Origin: Rutidosis leptorrhynchoides
Taxonomy: Eukaryota > Streptophyta > Magnoliopsida > Asterales > Asteraceae
DNA: 64,000 nucleotides
Direction: 5' to 3'
Assembly (NCBI RefSeq): GCF_046630445.1
Contig: NC_092343.1
Location: 136,703,501-136,767,500 of the forward strand
A program made the translations under genes and the position numbers. Within the stretch, counting starts at the first letter, position 1. Each line of letters opens with the position of its first letter. The notes beneath the pieces are model-generated. The model saw only the letters and a list, made by a program, of their open reading frames with translations, made no database searches and was not told the origin of the DNA. Of the stretch, positions 1-11,804 are shown piece by piece.

Positions 1-2673
1 AGATTTATATTTCCGAAAAGAGTTTTACACAACGTTTGATCGTCTAGTTTGACTGATGATATCACGAACTATACAATATATGATAATTATACGTTTGTGT
101 ATATACAATGTATATATACATATTTAACATGATTAATGAATGTTTTAATATCTCATTTTGTATTAATAACAACAAGTTACAAGTATATTTTGAAACTACT
201 AACTTAAGTTTTCAAAACGATAACTATACGTAACGTTATTTGACATAAATACTTAAGACTTATAATGTTATACATATATCGTATAAGTAATGTATTTAAT
301 CACTTTTAAAGACTTAAATACATAAAACCATATAAGTGTATTCACAAAAGATAGCTATATTTGAATCCTCATTCCATTTTTCACAAAATTTCTATACGTA
401 TACCTAGAGTATTTGTACTCGTATCATACCTAGCTTCTAGATGTATTTACTATTGGTATATACCAATAGGAAATACCAATGATCAGCCATGAATGATTAA
501 GGGACATGATAACAACTTGTGGGAACCATCTTTAGTCATTTATCAAGACTTATTTGTAACAAAACAAAGTTATACATATCATGTATCTATATATCACGTT
601 TTTATATGTGTATATATATACATGCTCATTTCCATTTTCTTCACTAGATCACTAACTCTAAAACACACACACTTATGAGCCTTAAACCCCTTAATCATCT
701 CAGCTCACATCTATGAAAATCTAGCTTCAAAAACCATACTAAAACACCATAAGAAAACCATACAAAAACACTTCAAGAAATCCTTCCAAGAACACCAACT
801 TACTTCCAATCTTTCATCCACTTCCAACACCCTTTTGATTCTAGCTTCTTACTTCTCTTTTACAGCAACTTCATCCAAGGAACTTGAGGTAGAATCTATG
901 TTCATAACCTTATTCGATTCAAATATATATAGCTATCATATTTTGTGGTATACAAGTTTAACAACAAGAACATAGTTTGAATGTTTTCAAACTTGTTTGC
1001 AAACTAAATAGATCCTTCTAACTTAACTTTAAAATACTTCAAGACCTGTAATATAACTTATGTATATGCTAATTTAACAAGGTAAAACTTGGTTTTTCAA
1101 AGTATAAGTATTGTTGGAAAAATGGTCATTAAATGATTTTGTTGTAACAAAAATGTTTAACTTCATATGTTTCACTAAACTTTCACCTATGCCGTATGAT
1201 TTTGAATACAAACCAAGGTATTTACAGTTCATAGTCTTAAAGAAGAACTCGATCCAAGAAGATGGCAATTTGAATCAACGAAAACGGACTTGTAACGAAG
1301 AAACTATGACCGAAACAAAATTGGTTATCCAAGACTTAATTGACTTCGGGATTCATTGGAAAAATTTACATAAAATCACATCTTTATAAGATAACATGAT
1401 ATTTTATATATATGTACTCATAATTCAATTTCATATGGTTCAGGATCACCCGTAAGCAACACGAGAAGATTAATCATAAGATCCCATGATTGTACGCAAC
1501 ACGTCATTTGACAACACCGGTACTTTATGTACGCAACACGTCATTTGACAACACCGGTACCATGGGTCAAGATTAATCTCGACCAATACATATACGATGG
1601 GGTTTTATTGATTTCGTTGGGGGTTTTATTTATTTCATTGCGGGTATATTAAACATCTAAAAATGAACCATTAAAATTGAATTACTAACATCGGACTGCT
1701 AACTACGGACTAAGGAATTATTCAAAGTATTAAAAGTATAACAAGTATATATTTATAACGTTTGTTTAAAAATGAAAACATATTGATATATTATATATGG
1801 ATAGGTTCGTGATATCAACCGGAAGACCGAGTCAAATTATTTATATCATCAAGACAAGAGTGAGTATATAGTCCCACTTTTAAACCCTAAATATTTCGGG
1901 ATGAGAATACATGTATTTTATGTTTTACATTATGGACACAAGTAACTGAAAAATATATTCTACGTTGAGTTGTACCACTGGCATACTTCCCTGTAGCTTG
2001 GTAACTAATATTTACAGCGGTATTGTAAACGCGAATCCTGTTGATAGATCTATCGGGCCTGACAACCCCAACCGGACTGGACGACCAGTATTCAACGGTT
2101 GCACAGTACTTCGTTTTGTGACTACACTTGGTACGGTGTAGTAAGATTTCATATTAAAGGGAATATGCGACGTGAAAATGTTAAGTATGGTTACCAAATG
2201 CTCAACCACTTAGAATACTTTTATTAAACTGTTTATATACTAAATCTTGTGGTCTATATATATATTGCTGCCGGCATTAAACCTATATCTCACCAACTTT
2301 ATGTTGACCTTTTAAAACATGTCTATTCTCAGGTGATTTCTAAAGCTTCCGCTGCATTATGTTGGATCTAAGCAGGATCTTGCGTACGCATGTTTGTGTC
2401 AAAAATAAAACTGCATATCCGAGATGTTGTACTGTAAAATATGCTAGAAACCGTGTTGTTATTATCATTTGTAAAGTTTGTAAGTCGAAGATTATCGCTA
2501 AACGTTAATCTTCTTTTTATTGTCTTAAGCTTGTAACAAAAATAATGGTTGTGGTTTGTAATGTATAATATATGCAGTTTTTCTTTTAAAAATGTCTCAT
2601 ATAGAGGTCAATACCTCGCAATGAAATCATACGTTATCTAACACGTTCTTATGGTTAAGGACGGGTTATGACA
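1..2673 (+). mobile_element. Element H: gypsy-type LTR, left end outside the window
   Basis: This is the 3' part of a long plant LTR. It shares ordered blocks with the LTRs of element B: the block around 361-490 matches B near 36790-36900, a block at 1898-1913 (gggatgagaatacatg) is shared, and so is the region near 2041-2075 (tagatctatcgggcct). The last 70 bases contain the inverted repeat gaggtcaatacctc (2604-2617) that sits near the 3' end of the A, B and C LTRs. It ends in ..gggttatgaca at 2673, directly against the LTR of element G, so H is inserted in G. No coding region is visible, and whether H is a solo LTR cannot be decided from this window. Confidence 0.7.
1491..1560. repeat. 33 bp direct repeat, period 37
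   Basis: A 33-base block beginning tgtacgcaacacgtcatttg occurs at 1491-1523 and again, without change, at 1528-1560, separated by four bases. It lies inside the H LTR. It looks like a recent local duplication. Confidence 0.9.
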
Positions 2674-3891
2674 GGAGGTCCCTAGCATAGCAAACATTTT
2701 TCCTTAAAAGTGACAAGTGGTCAGCCCACTTTGGCGCGCCGCGCGGGGGTATGGTGCGCCGCGCCATTACCTGTTCAGCAATTTCTGCATTTTTCAAACT
2801 TAAGGCACGAACCTAACTTCAAACCACTATAATTTACCAACTGTAATCACTCAAAACGCGTATCTTATATCGTCGGAAAGGTATTTTGACAAGGAATACA
2901 TCTAATCACTTTTCATCAAGCAAAAACATCATTTACAATAACCAAAATCTCGTCAAGTGATCAATAAAGGTTTATTTTCAAAGTTTCAAGTTCATCAAAT
3001 GCATTTTAAGATTCGGGAATCCAATTTACATGTATGATATGCCGTTTTGAAGGAAATGAAGCATACATTACAACTAAACACTTACAATTAATATTTCATG
3101 GCATACAAGCATTAGAAGTTCATCTTAAGAACTATCAAACCCAAATCAAGAATCACAAAATCATTAATCATGTTTTCGAAGTTTTCTTAATCAACCTACA
3201 CATCAAAATGTAGCTAATGATACTAGTAACACAATTAAAACATGCACTTTAACAATTTAACAACATTTAATCTTCCAAAATGCAAGATTAAGCAAACCCA
3301 TTTCAAAAGTTCAAACTAGTTACTCAAAACAACAAATCGAGCAAACCAAACATATATTCATGTTATACACGAGCCATAAACACTAACTAACACAATTTCA
3401 AGTCAAAAACACGAATTTAGAGAAATCTGGAGTTTTAGAAATGTTACCCAAACTTGATGAAATTGATATCAAAATGTAGAGGATGAAGAGAGGATCACGA
3501 ATATGTAATTTGTTTTGAAGTTTGCTTCTTGATCCGGATTTAGATGATGATTTTATGAAGATGGGTGTTTGAGTTCGTGGAAGGGAAGTAGAGAGAAAAG
3601 AGAGAGAAGGTGGGAGGTGAAATGAATGGATGGATAAGGTGGGTTGACTAGTTGACCTAGTCAACTAGTTTGCCCACTTGGCAACCTCGGTCCCTCAAGT
3701 TTCAAAGCGGGTGCGGGAATTAACCAAACGAATATTTTAAAAACGCTCGAGTAAACGAGTGATGTTATAATTAAATAATGGGAATATTATGAACGTTTTT
3801 CAACAAAAATACGAATTTAAATGACGAAATATATTATTTAAAAAAAAGACGGTGTTAAAATAAATTTAACGGAAAAACGCGGGATGTTACA
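2674..3891 (-). mobile_element. Element G: 3' LTR portion (interrupted by H)
   Basis: This stretch matches the 4287-6586 LTR from about 5416 to its end, with the same order of blocks, including a GC-rich patch (2731-2766) and the terminal gcgggatgttaca at 3891. Read on the minus strand it begins tgtaacatcccgcg. The rest of this LTR should lie left of the window, beyond H. Confidence 0.7.
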
Positions 3892-4272
3892 ATTAGTATT
3901 TTCAATAATACTAATCATGATATGGAATAAGGATAGAGGGAAAAATTTTCCTTGACTCGCCTTAAATTCTTTATGCCACAATGTCAGAACGTTCATATGA
4001 GTCACCGTAATATAATTCCGGAAATTATATTACCCTAATTCATATGTGCATTCGACATCATTTCATATAGTCAAGGTGGCGTGTCAATCAAATTAAACAA
4101 CGTGAGATTAAGATGAACAAAGAGTAGATATGAGTAGAAACGTTCGAGTATAAATGCACAAGTAGTCAAGTAATTCCTACTTCAAGTCTATATGTCGGTT
4201 GTAGTCTAGACTCACTAATGTACACTATGACTCGGGGTTGACACCAATGAACTCTAAATCCCTACAACCAAT
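3892..4272 (-). mobile_element. Element G: leader between primer site and 3' LTR, no coding region
   Basis: About 380 bases separate the primer site from the second LTR of G, far too short for gag-pol. The minus strand contains attagtgagtctagact (complement at about 4203-4222), close to the leader motif of A, B and C. G therefore consists of LTR, primer site, leader and LTR, and either moved as a non-coding element or is a deletion derivative. Confidence 0.6.
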
Positions 4273-4284
4273 GCTCTGATACCA
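4273..4284 (-). promoter_or_regulatory. Primer binding site of element G (initiator Met tRNA type)
   Basis: The minus strand reads tggtatcagagc, the classic complement of the plant initiator methionine tRNA 3' end, two bases inside the LTR end at 4287. It fixes the orientation of G. Confidence 0.85.
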
Positions 4285-4286
4285 TC

Positions 4287-6586
4287 TGTAGCGACCCAAC
4301 AAAATCGTCATTGACGGTGCCGTCTACTTAGGTCCCGTTATGTGGTCATAAGTCTTTAAAACAACGTTTGACCAAAAGTATATCGCATTCATTTCAAAAG
4401 TAAAGATGTTTCGAGGTTTACAAAGTAGTTCGACAATAGTTACATAACAAAGTTTAAAGTACAATTGAAACATATGCGACACAATTTAAAAGTAGCCAAA
4501 AGACGCTCCACGTATGCATGTATACTCGACATCCAAGCAAGTATCAAAAGTAATGAGCGGAAGCATGTATCACAAAACGTTCAAGGACCTGAGAAAAACA
4601 TAGAAATCTATCAACGAAAACGTTGGTGAAATCATAGGTTTAAGTAAGTAAGTACAAGTGAACCACAAGATTTGTAACATTGATATAATAGTAATACATT
4701 CCAAAAGTTAATATTCACGAGCACCCAATTATCAATGCTTAACATTCCTTCCATAGAACTCCATCACAATAGTGTTAGAACATACACCATTTCTCGAAAA
4801 TATATTTCATTCGTAAACGGTAGCGAATCGTTTGAATGAGGGTTTGTCAAACCCATATGGCCATATAACATAAGTTCTCGCTTACACCCGGCAAGTGTAA
4901 CTAATGATAATTGAATTGAGGATTTTTGTTCAAACTCGTATGTAGAATGTTTGTTTTCCTGTACTTGTGTTCACTTAGTAAAAAGAACGTTTATGTTTTC
5001 TCATCCCAAATGTAAGTTCAAAAAGAGTAAAAGTGGGACTATGATCTCACCTTGAGTGCACGTATGTAAAAGTACTTCAACAAGTAAATGTGTGCAAGAA
5101 CGAATGCTAGTCTTAACCTAAACAAATAGGTCGTATCAATAACGATAAACACAATAGGTCAAAGATGTTCAATTAGTCCTATGGCTCGTTACGACTCGAT
5201 TATGTAGCATGTGAATCAATTTGTCAAGTTTCATGCAAGATACAAGTATAGAAACAAGTTAGAAAGATTGCATAATCATTTAGTTAAGTTTGACAAAAAG
5301 TCAAACTTTGGTCGGGTCAAAGTCAACGAAAAAGTCAACACGTTCGGGTCGGGTCCCGAACTATTTTTCTGAGGTTTTTATTCATATATAAGCATGTTAG
5401 AACAAGTTACATGTGAATCGGAGGTGTGTAGCATAGTAAACATTTTTCGAATTTTGACCATGTAGGTCAGAACCTGGACACGCCTAATGTCGCGCTGCGA
5501 CATAGGCTGGCCGCGCCGCGGCAATACACGCGAGCTGGTACCTGGCCAGTTTCAGTTTTCTAAGTCTCAAACCAAAACCTTTTTATGCATAAAACACAAA
5601 CCGCAAAACACTTAGAACTCGCATCTTATATCGTTGGAAAGCTCTTTTGACAAGGAAAACAACTAAGCATATTTCAACAACCAAAAACATCATTTGTAAC
5701 AATCGACTTTCCAAAATAAATGATCAATTAATGTTCATCATAAATGCTCAAGTTCATAAATGCACAAAATAGGATTCGGGAACTTAATGCATGCATATAA
5801 TACGCCATTTTGTAGATAATCAAGCATACGATCTAACTAACTACTTACCAACCACAATTCATGGCATTCAATACATTAAATATTCACATTCAATTCTATC
5901 AAACCCTAACCAACAACATCAAAATCACTAATCATGTTTATGAAGTTTTCTAAAACAACCTATACATCAAATTGAAGCTAGTGATGTTAGGAACACATTT
6001 AATACATGCATTTATAACATTTAACATCATTCAAACAATCAAATCACCAAATCAAACACACCAAAGTTTATGTTCATGCTAGTTACTTCAAATAACAAAA
6101 TCGAACATGTAAATCATATATTCATGTTAGACATGAGCCATTGACACTATTTAACAGCTTTATAAGTTAAAAACATCAAGAACACAAAATCTAGTGATTT
6201 TAGAAATTTACCCAAACTTGATGAAATCGGTATGAAATCGAAGAGGAAGTTGCAAGGATTCCAAATATGTAATTTGTTTGGATTGAAGCTTGCTAGATTT
6301 GATTTAGATGATGAATCTTTGTAATGGAGAAATGAGAGAAAATGTGAAAGTATTGAAAGAAAAGGAAAATGAAATGGAAAAGAAAGGGAGGTGGGGTTGA
6401 CTAGTCAAATGCTAGTCACCTCTTTGGCACTTTGGCCAAACTAGTCCCTCGAGTTCGGTTGCGGGTGCGTGAATTACCTAAACGAGATATTTTTAAAACG
6501 CGTATCAACGGGAGATGTTATAAACATATAACGGAAATTTAAAATAATTAAACGGAAAAGTAAACGGAAAAAGGCGGGATGTTACA
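4287..6586 (-). mobile_element. Element G: complete 5' LTR (2.3 kb)
   Basis: The LTR is bounded by tgtagcgaccc at 4287 and gggatgttaca at 6586, so both strands start with TG and end with CA. Its left edge abuts the primer site. It contains a GC-rich patch near 5489-5530 in otherwise AT-rich DNA, and a short inverted repeat gacggtgccgtc near 4313-4324 close to its 3' end. It is a gypsy-type LTR by its primer site and shared blocks; the exact clade is not determined. Confidence 0.75.
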
Positions 6587-7000
6587 AATACAATCACACG
6601 TAGAATGGAAAGTCTAGACACTTAATTAGGTGTTAGACAAAGTATGGTTCGTGAGTTGATCGAGTGGGGTGATATCTATAAATTTTGTTAGATCACTTGA
6701 AAAAAGGATTAGCTCAAAACTTAGTGCACGAGCCGGCTATTGGAGAGGGATTGAAGTCTGATTAAATCTTTCAAACTGAGATACCCAATTCCCTTATAAT
6801 ACAACGCCACGAGTTGGATTCAATGTGGAAAGCTTACTTTTGAAAGATCGAAACACATATATATTATGATCCTAAGGTAAGTTTTACTTCCTAACAGTTC
6901 TTTTGAAAATTTGCATATGCAGGTGCAAGATGTAAAAGAACTACCCGTGTGAGAATGAAATTTTGTAGTTCAAGGGAGCTTTAGTGAAATGTAAATGATT
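6587..7000 (+). mobile_element. Ty1/copia relic, end of the RNase H region
   Basis: Short stretches resemble the C-terminal end of a copia polyprotein. One frame at about 6696-6764 reads LAQNLVHEPAIGEGLKSD before a stop, in the position of the usual DPLTKGL...GMGLK ending. The bases after it, with a purine-rich stretch near 6940, look like the region that leads into a copia 3' LTR. The relic is old and badly decayed. Element G ends exactly at its left side, so G probably inserted into it. Confidence 0.45.
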
Positions 7001-7880
7001 TTAGGTAATCGAGGTTTATTTGAAAAGCAAGAGTTATATAGTTATTAACTACATGTTTGGAGAGTGTGAAGTACACGTTCATAAAAGTGACTAGATATAC
7101 AACTCCTAGAAAATCATTCACTTGCTTTTTATTCTTAAACATTGAAATATACAACTCCTAATACTTTATCTTTGTATTGTTCTTGCTTGCAATCAAATCA
7201 CATTTTTGTCCTATTCTAATTAGAGTTAAATGATACTCGAAACTTGTAGAGTCGAAATACTTAATTGAAAAAGTTTTTCATAATTCAAGAATCAATCGAA
7301 TTATCAATTTCTTACCTTTATTTATAACACCACTTTGTTTTGTCCTTCAAGACTTACTATCCATCGTCTTAAAAACTTTCGCATAAGTATTCTGGTAGGT
7401 CTTATGAGTTGTTTTTAAGATGTCGGCATAACCTCATATAAACTCCTCTACCAAACATACCCTATATCCGATTCTCCATTTTATTTTGAAAACTCTTGCT
7501 TTTAAGAACAAATAAATAAAATTAAAAACGTCTATTTATCGTATCACATTATAACTACTCTTGTAGATCAGGATTTACAAAAAGTTATAGATCATGAAAT
7601 ATATTCCATTTTTTTAATTACTCAATGATTAAATGGCATGTTTCACATTCATTTAATCCGTTAATTTAGGATCACTCCATGATCTCTTCACATTCCTTCA
7701 TATTTCGTACATATTTTAACTGCTAGTACAGTATAAACATCCACAGCAGAAGAATGTATATATCGATAACATGTGTGTTAACTGTTAAGTTGACTTATAT
7801 AAATATATGATATACGATTGATAAAATAGTTACCTTTAATTAATTAAAAACTTACTCCACACTTAGTGGTAACTCTAAAA
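7001..7880. other. Intergenic DNA upstream of the polygalacturonase
   Basis: This is AT-rich sequence without a recognisable gene, RNA or terminal repeat. Part of the first 200 bases may still belong to the copia relic. The last few hundred bases should include the promoter of the gene starting at 7945. Confidence 0.5.
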
Positions 7881-7887
7881 TCTCCCC

Positions 7888-7896
7888 ATAAATACA
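7888..7896 (+). promoter_or_regulatory. Probable TATA box of the polygalacturonase
   Basis: The sequence cataaatac lies 57 to 49 bases before the ATG and is the only TATA-like element at the right spacing. It is followed by a short CA-rich leader (about 7915-7944) typical of a plant 5' UTR. Confidence 0.55.
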
Positions 7897-7944
7897 ACTC
7901 ACCCAACCCTTCACTTCCATACACATTCACAAACAAGAAAAAAA

Positions 7945-10900
7945 ATGGCAACCAAATTTTCTCCACTTCTCGCCATTTTTGCCACCGTTATCTTCACGTT
8001 AACCACCGTTAACGCCGTTAGTTACAATGTGGTAACATTTGGTGCAAAAGCAGATGGTAGAAGTGATTCAACTAGGGCTTTTATGACTGCATGGACTTAT
8101 GCATGTGGTTCGGTTAAGCCCGTAACCCTTTATGTTCCTAAAGGAAAGTACATGGTTGGAGCGTTGCAGTTCAACGGTCCATGCAAAAATGGAGCTATCA
8201 CGATCCGTATTGATGGCACCCTAGTAGCTCCGTCTAATTATTTTCTTTTGGGAAATAAGCAAGTTTGGTTGCGTTTATATCATGTTAGTGGTGTCACTAT
8301 TGTTGGTGGCACCCTTGATGGTCAAGGTACCGGTTTGTGGGCATGTAAAGCGTCTAATTCGAAAAACTGCCCTGCTGGAGCATCGGTACGTTCTCATGAT
8401 CAATAATTTCGTTAATTCGACTTCGTGAGCTATTATAGTAAAAAGGGGTTGATTTATGCATTTTATATAAATATTAAATATTAAATATTTAGACAGTAAA
8501 AAATGTGAATTTGAATAATCTTGGATGTGATAAATTTGATGATCTACTTATTTCTAAGTGAAAATTTATTAAGTTTGGTTCATAGGACTAGATGTGCAAA
8601 TATTATCTACTCATGTCTAGAATCTTTATACGGAGTAGCTAATTAGTCATGTTTTAAAATAAATATTTCTACACAAATAATTTTAATTATCATTTAAATT
8701 TAATAAGTAACTAACTAAAATGAACATTGTATGCATGGAAAATGTGATTTTTTGTGTGTAGTACATTTTCTAATTAAACGTGAACAATTGATGTAATTTA
8801 GTTATATACTGTATCTAATAGCTAATTGGATTAATAAAATATATTTTAAAACAAAATTAAATTAAAGTTTACATGTATTGTGAAATATGCAGAGTTTGGA
8901 AATATTAAACTCAAAGAATGTAATGGTGTATGGGTTGACTTCGGTCAATAGCCAACTGTTTCACATAGTGGTGAACGGTTGTAACAACGTGGCAATTGTG
9001 GGTGCAAACGTGATGGCTCCATGGAACAGCCCAAATACAGACGGAATTCATGTTCAGTTATCTACCGGAGTTACCATTTTGAACTCCAAAATTGGCACCG
9101 GTGATGATTGTGTATCTATTGGACCCGGTTCAACCAATTTATGGGTTGAAGGTGTTACTTGTGGGCCTGGCCATGGCATAAGGTAATAAAACGAATTTTT
9201 GTAATATACATAATGTTTTCTTAAGTACTCCTGTAGTTTTTATAATTTTCTGTTAGCATATTATTAACTCGCATATATAAAAATAAATAATTAATTAATA
9301 ATATTATATTTATTAAGCTTAACCTGTTAAGTTTACTCGAGGAAACGAGCCTGACCGGATTAACCGTTACTGGTTACCTTAATATATGTTGTGATCTCTT
9401 GGGAGGAAATAGGGTTTCTATTTTAGGATGATTGTAATGGTTATTATGTATTCCCTCCGTCTCATTCCAATAGTCCACAGACAAAAAACACGCAGTTTTA
9501 GGAAATTTCACTAACTTCATTTCTCTACCAATGAAATATCTTCTCTCTCCAGATCCACCAATCAAATATTATCTTTCTTTTCTATTTATGAAAGTGGACT
9601 ATCAGAATGGGACAGCCCAAAATGAAATACTGCCCTATTGAAATGAGATGGAGGTAGTACCTTTTTTTTATGGAAATGATTAATCCTCCTATCATTTTTT
9701 TTTTAAATCTTTTTACCATGTTAAGATTGTAACAAGTGTAAATTACAAATTCTCTCTCCGAATCACGATTCTTAATTTTTTCATGTGTCATTAATAATTA
9801 ATTAGATAGGATGAATAGTAAGATAAAACAGGTACGAGGATGTATCTGGATATATCATTAATCTTTTTTTTTATTATAAGAGATATAAACATAACCATTA
9901 AAACTTGGGAAATTGTCCAAAATACACTTTTTTTTAAGGCTTCAAACAAAATACACTTTTTTTTAAAAATTGTCTTTTTACACCATTCGGTAGACGGATT
10001 TTCGTCTACCACCTTTATCTGCCGTCTACTACCATTTTTACAAAGTAGTCGACGGTGAGATAAAGGTGGTAGACGAATTCCCGTCTACTGGCAGGGTTAG
10101 TAGACAGTGAGAACAAAGCAGTAGACAGACATTTACAAAGTAGTCGACCGTCTACTGCCTTGTTGTTGCTGTCTACTGCCTTGTTAGTGTCTTCCGTCTA
10201 CCACCTTTATCTGTCGTCTACTACCATTTTTACAAAGTAGTCGACGGTGAGATAAAGGTGGTAGACGAATTCCCGTCTACTGGCAGGGTTAGTAGACAGC
10301 GAGAACAAAGCAGTAGACAGACATTTACAAAGTAGTCGACTGTCTACTGCCTTGTTGTTGCTGTCTACTGCCTTGTTAGTGTCTGTCTACAGCAATAACA
10401 AGGCAGTAGACAGCAACAACAAGGCAGTAGACGGTCTACTACTTTGTAAATGTCTGTCTACTGCTTTGTTCTCGCTGTCTACCAACCCTGCCAGTAGACG
10501 GGAATTCGTCTACCACCTTTATCTCACCGTCGACTACTTTGTAAAAATGGTAGTAGACGACAGATAAAGGTGGTAGACGGAAATCCGTCTACCGAATGGT
10601 GTAAAAAGACAATTTTAAAAAAAAATGTATTTTGTTTGAAGTCTTAAAAAAAAAGTGTATTTTGAACAATTACCCTTAAAACTTATGGTTAAAATTTGCT
10701 ATGTATAAAAATAAATATCATAATTAACTGTTACGTACAAACTTAAATGTAAAAATGGATTACCAACAAACATGAAAAGTTTGTGGTAAAATGAAGTCAT
10801 AAAACTTATGATTAGCAAATACTGTAATAGTTAATATAAATATAATTGGGAATAACTATATATTTAACAACTAATTATGTACATCACAGAAATGCCACTA

Positions 10901-11503
10901 GCTAGCATGTAAAATTTCAATACATAAATCTTATACAAATGTTAATGAATGACTAACATGATTTAATGAATGTGTTTTTATAGCATTGGAAGCTTAGGAA
11001 AGGATTATAATGAACGAGGGGTGCAAAATGTGACCGTCAAAAGAACAACATTTAGGGGGACCGATAATGGTTTAAGGATTAAATCATGGGCTAGACCAAG
11101 CAATGGGTTTGTTAATGGTGTTTTGTTTCAAAACGCCATTATGACCAACGTTCAGAACCCAATCGTTATCGATCAAAATTATTGCCCTGTTCACAATTGT
11201 CCACGTCAGGTAACAACATTTTTCATATATTTTCTAAAAAAGAAATAAATAAAAATCTAAATTTGTTGATACGATTTTCAGGCGTCGGGGGTGAAAATAA
11301 GCAACGTGAGGTATCAAGATGTGCATGGAACATCGGCAACTAAAGTTGCAGTAAAGCTCGATTGCAGCAAAACGTACCCATGTCGAGGAATCAAATTGCA
11401 AGATGTGAACTTGAGCTTTAGGAACCAGCGTTTAGCGTCTGCATATTGTGCTAATGCTGCAGGGACAACTTCAGGTGTAATGAAACCAACGGGTTGCTTT
11501 TAG
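7945..11503 (+). CDS. Exopolygalacturonase (glycoside hydrolase family 28), pollen type
   Basis: The enzyme hydrolyses alpha-1,4-galacturonan (pectin) in the cell wall. Exons are 7945-8385, 8893-9182, 10984-11209 and 11282-11503; all introns are GT-AG, the phases fit, and the product is 392 residues, the usual size of plant exopolygalacturonases. Residues 1-24 form a signal peptide ending VNA, so the protein is secreted. The four GH28 signatures are all present: SPNTDGIHV with Asp197, [12 protein letters not shown] with Asp218 and Asp219, CGPGHGISIGSLG with His241, and RIK at 275-277. The ATG is chosen because it opens the signal peptide and lies after a TATA-like box and an A-rich leader. 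The exo, pollen-type assignment rests on overall resemblance (short N-terminus, ending ..PTGCF) and is less certain than the family. The gene looks intact although intron 2 carries two transposons and transposons flank it on both sides. Confidence 0.93.
8386..8892 (+). other. Intron 1 of the polygalacturonase
   Basis: This 507-base AT-rich phase 0 intron begins gtacgt and ends atgcag. I see no transposon or other feature inside it. Confidence 0.85.
9451..9657. mobile_element. Stowaway-type MITE (Tc1/mariner)
   Basis: The left end ttccctccgtctcattccaa is matched by an imperfect inverted copy at the right end (..ttgaaatgagatggaggtag). A TA dinucleotide flanks each side (9449-9450 and 9658-9659). 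Length, terminal CTCCCTCCGT-like sequence and TA target are those of plant Stowaway MITEs. An inner partial inverted copy (ggactatcagaatggga, near 9597) follows the left-end pattern. It has no coding capacity. Confidence 0.85.
9907..10675. mobile_element. Mutator-like foldback MITE with 9 bp target duplication
   Basis: Perfect 9-base duplications ttaaaactt lie at 9898-9906 and 10676-10684. The two ends are long inverted repeats: gggaaattgtccaaaatac at the left matches the complement of the right end with few differences, and the match continues for roughly 200 bases per arm. A 9-base target duplication with long terminal inverted repeats indicates the Mutator superfamily. The motif gtctac/gtagac recurs many times and may represent transposase binding sites. 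No transposase is present; the short open frames inside are by-products of the repeat. Confidence 0.85.
10003..10386. repeat. 192 bp tandem duplication in the foldback element
   Basis: Two nearly identical units, 10003-10194 and 10195-10386, each begin cgtctaccacctttatctg. The right arm (about 10390-10590) contains one inverted copy, so the left arm is one unit longer than the right. Confidence 0.85.
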
Positions 11504-11804
11504 AGTGAGTCGGTTTGTATAAGTCTGTGGCTGGATATTTATGATTTATTCGCCTGGCTTAATCTATTTAGATGATTGATTATTGTTTAGTTATACTCCA
11601 GTAGTTATTGTAATGATTGGGATTTTGAGTTTGAGTTTGAGTGAGTTAGTAGTGTGCATTGGGTTATTGAGGACATTCTCAAGCTTTTATACGTAGTTTT
11701 TATTACCATCTTTGTATTGAGTTACTTCATATTGGTATTATATGTAAACTTGATTGTTGAATGTATGTTTTAATTATTAGTTGGGTTAAAATTTTATTGT
11801 ATAA
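11504..11804 (+). other. Probable 3' UTR and downstream flank of the polygalacturonase
   Basis: AT-rich and T-rich sequence follows the stop. I see no canonical AATAAA, only loose plant-type signals, so the cleavage site cannot be placed. Nothing else is recognisable before the LINE tail. Confidence 0.4.

Larger units (their letters stand above)
9183..10983 (+). other. Intron 2 of the polygalacturonase, enlarged by two transposons
   Basis: The intron is 1801 bases, begins gtaata, ends tttatag and is phase 2; the split codon gives the Ser after GHGI. About 976 bases are accounted for by a Stowaway MITE (9451-9657) and a Mutator-like foldback element (9907-10675). The rest is AT-rich with no other feature. 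Confidence 0.85.

Noticed and set aside
3398-3664. 88-codon minus-strand frame in the G LTR
   Set aside because: It lies wholly in an LTR, the other G LTR copy does not keep it as a clear frame, and there is no family resemblance.
10352-10567. Open frame of 71 codons in the foldback element
   Set aside because: It is composed of the gtctac/gtagac repeat and has no independent support.
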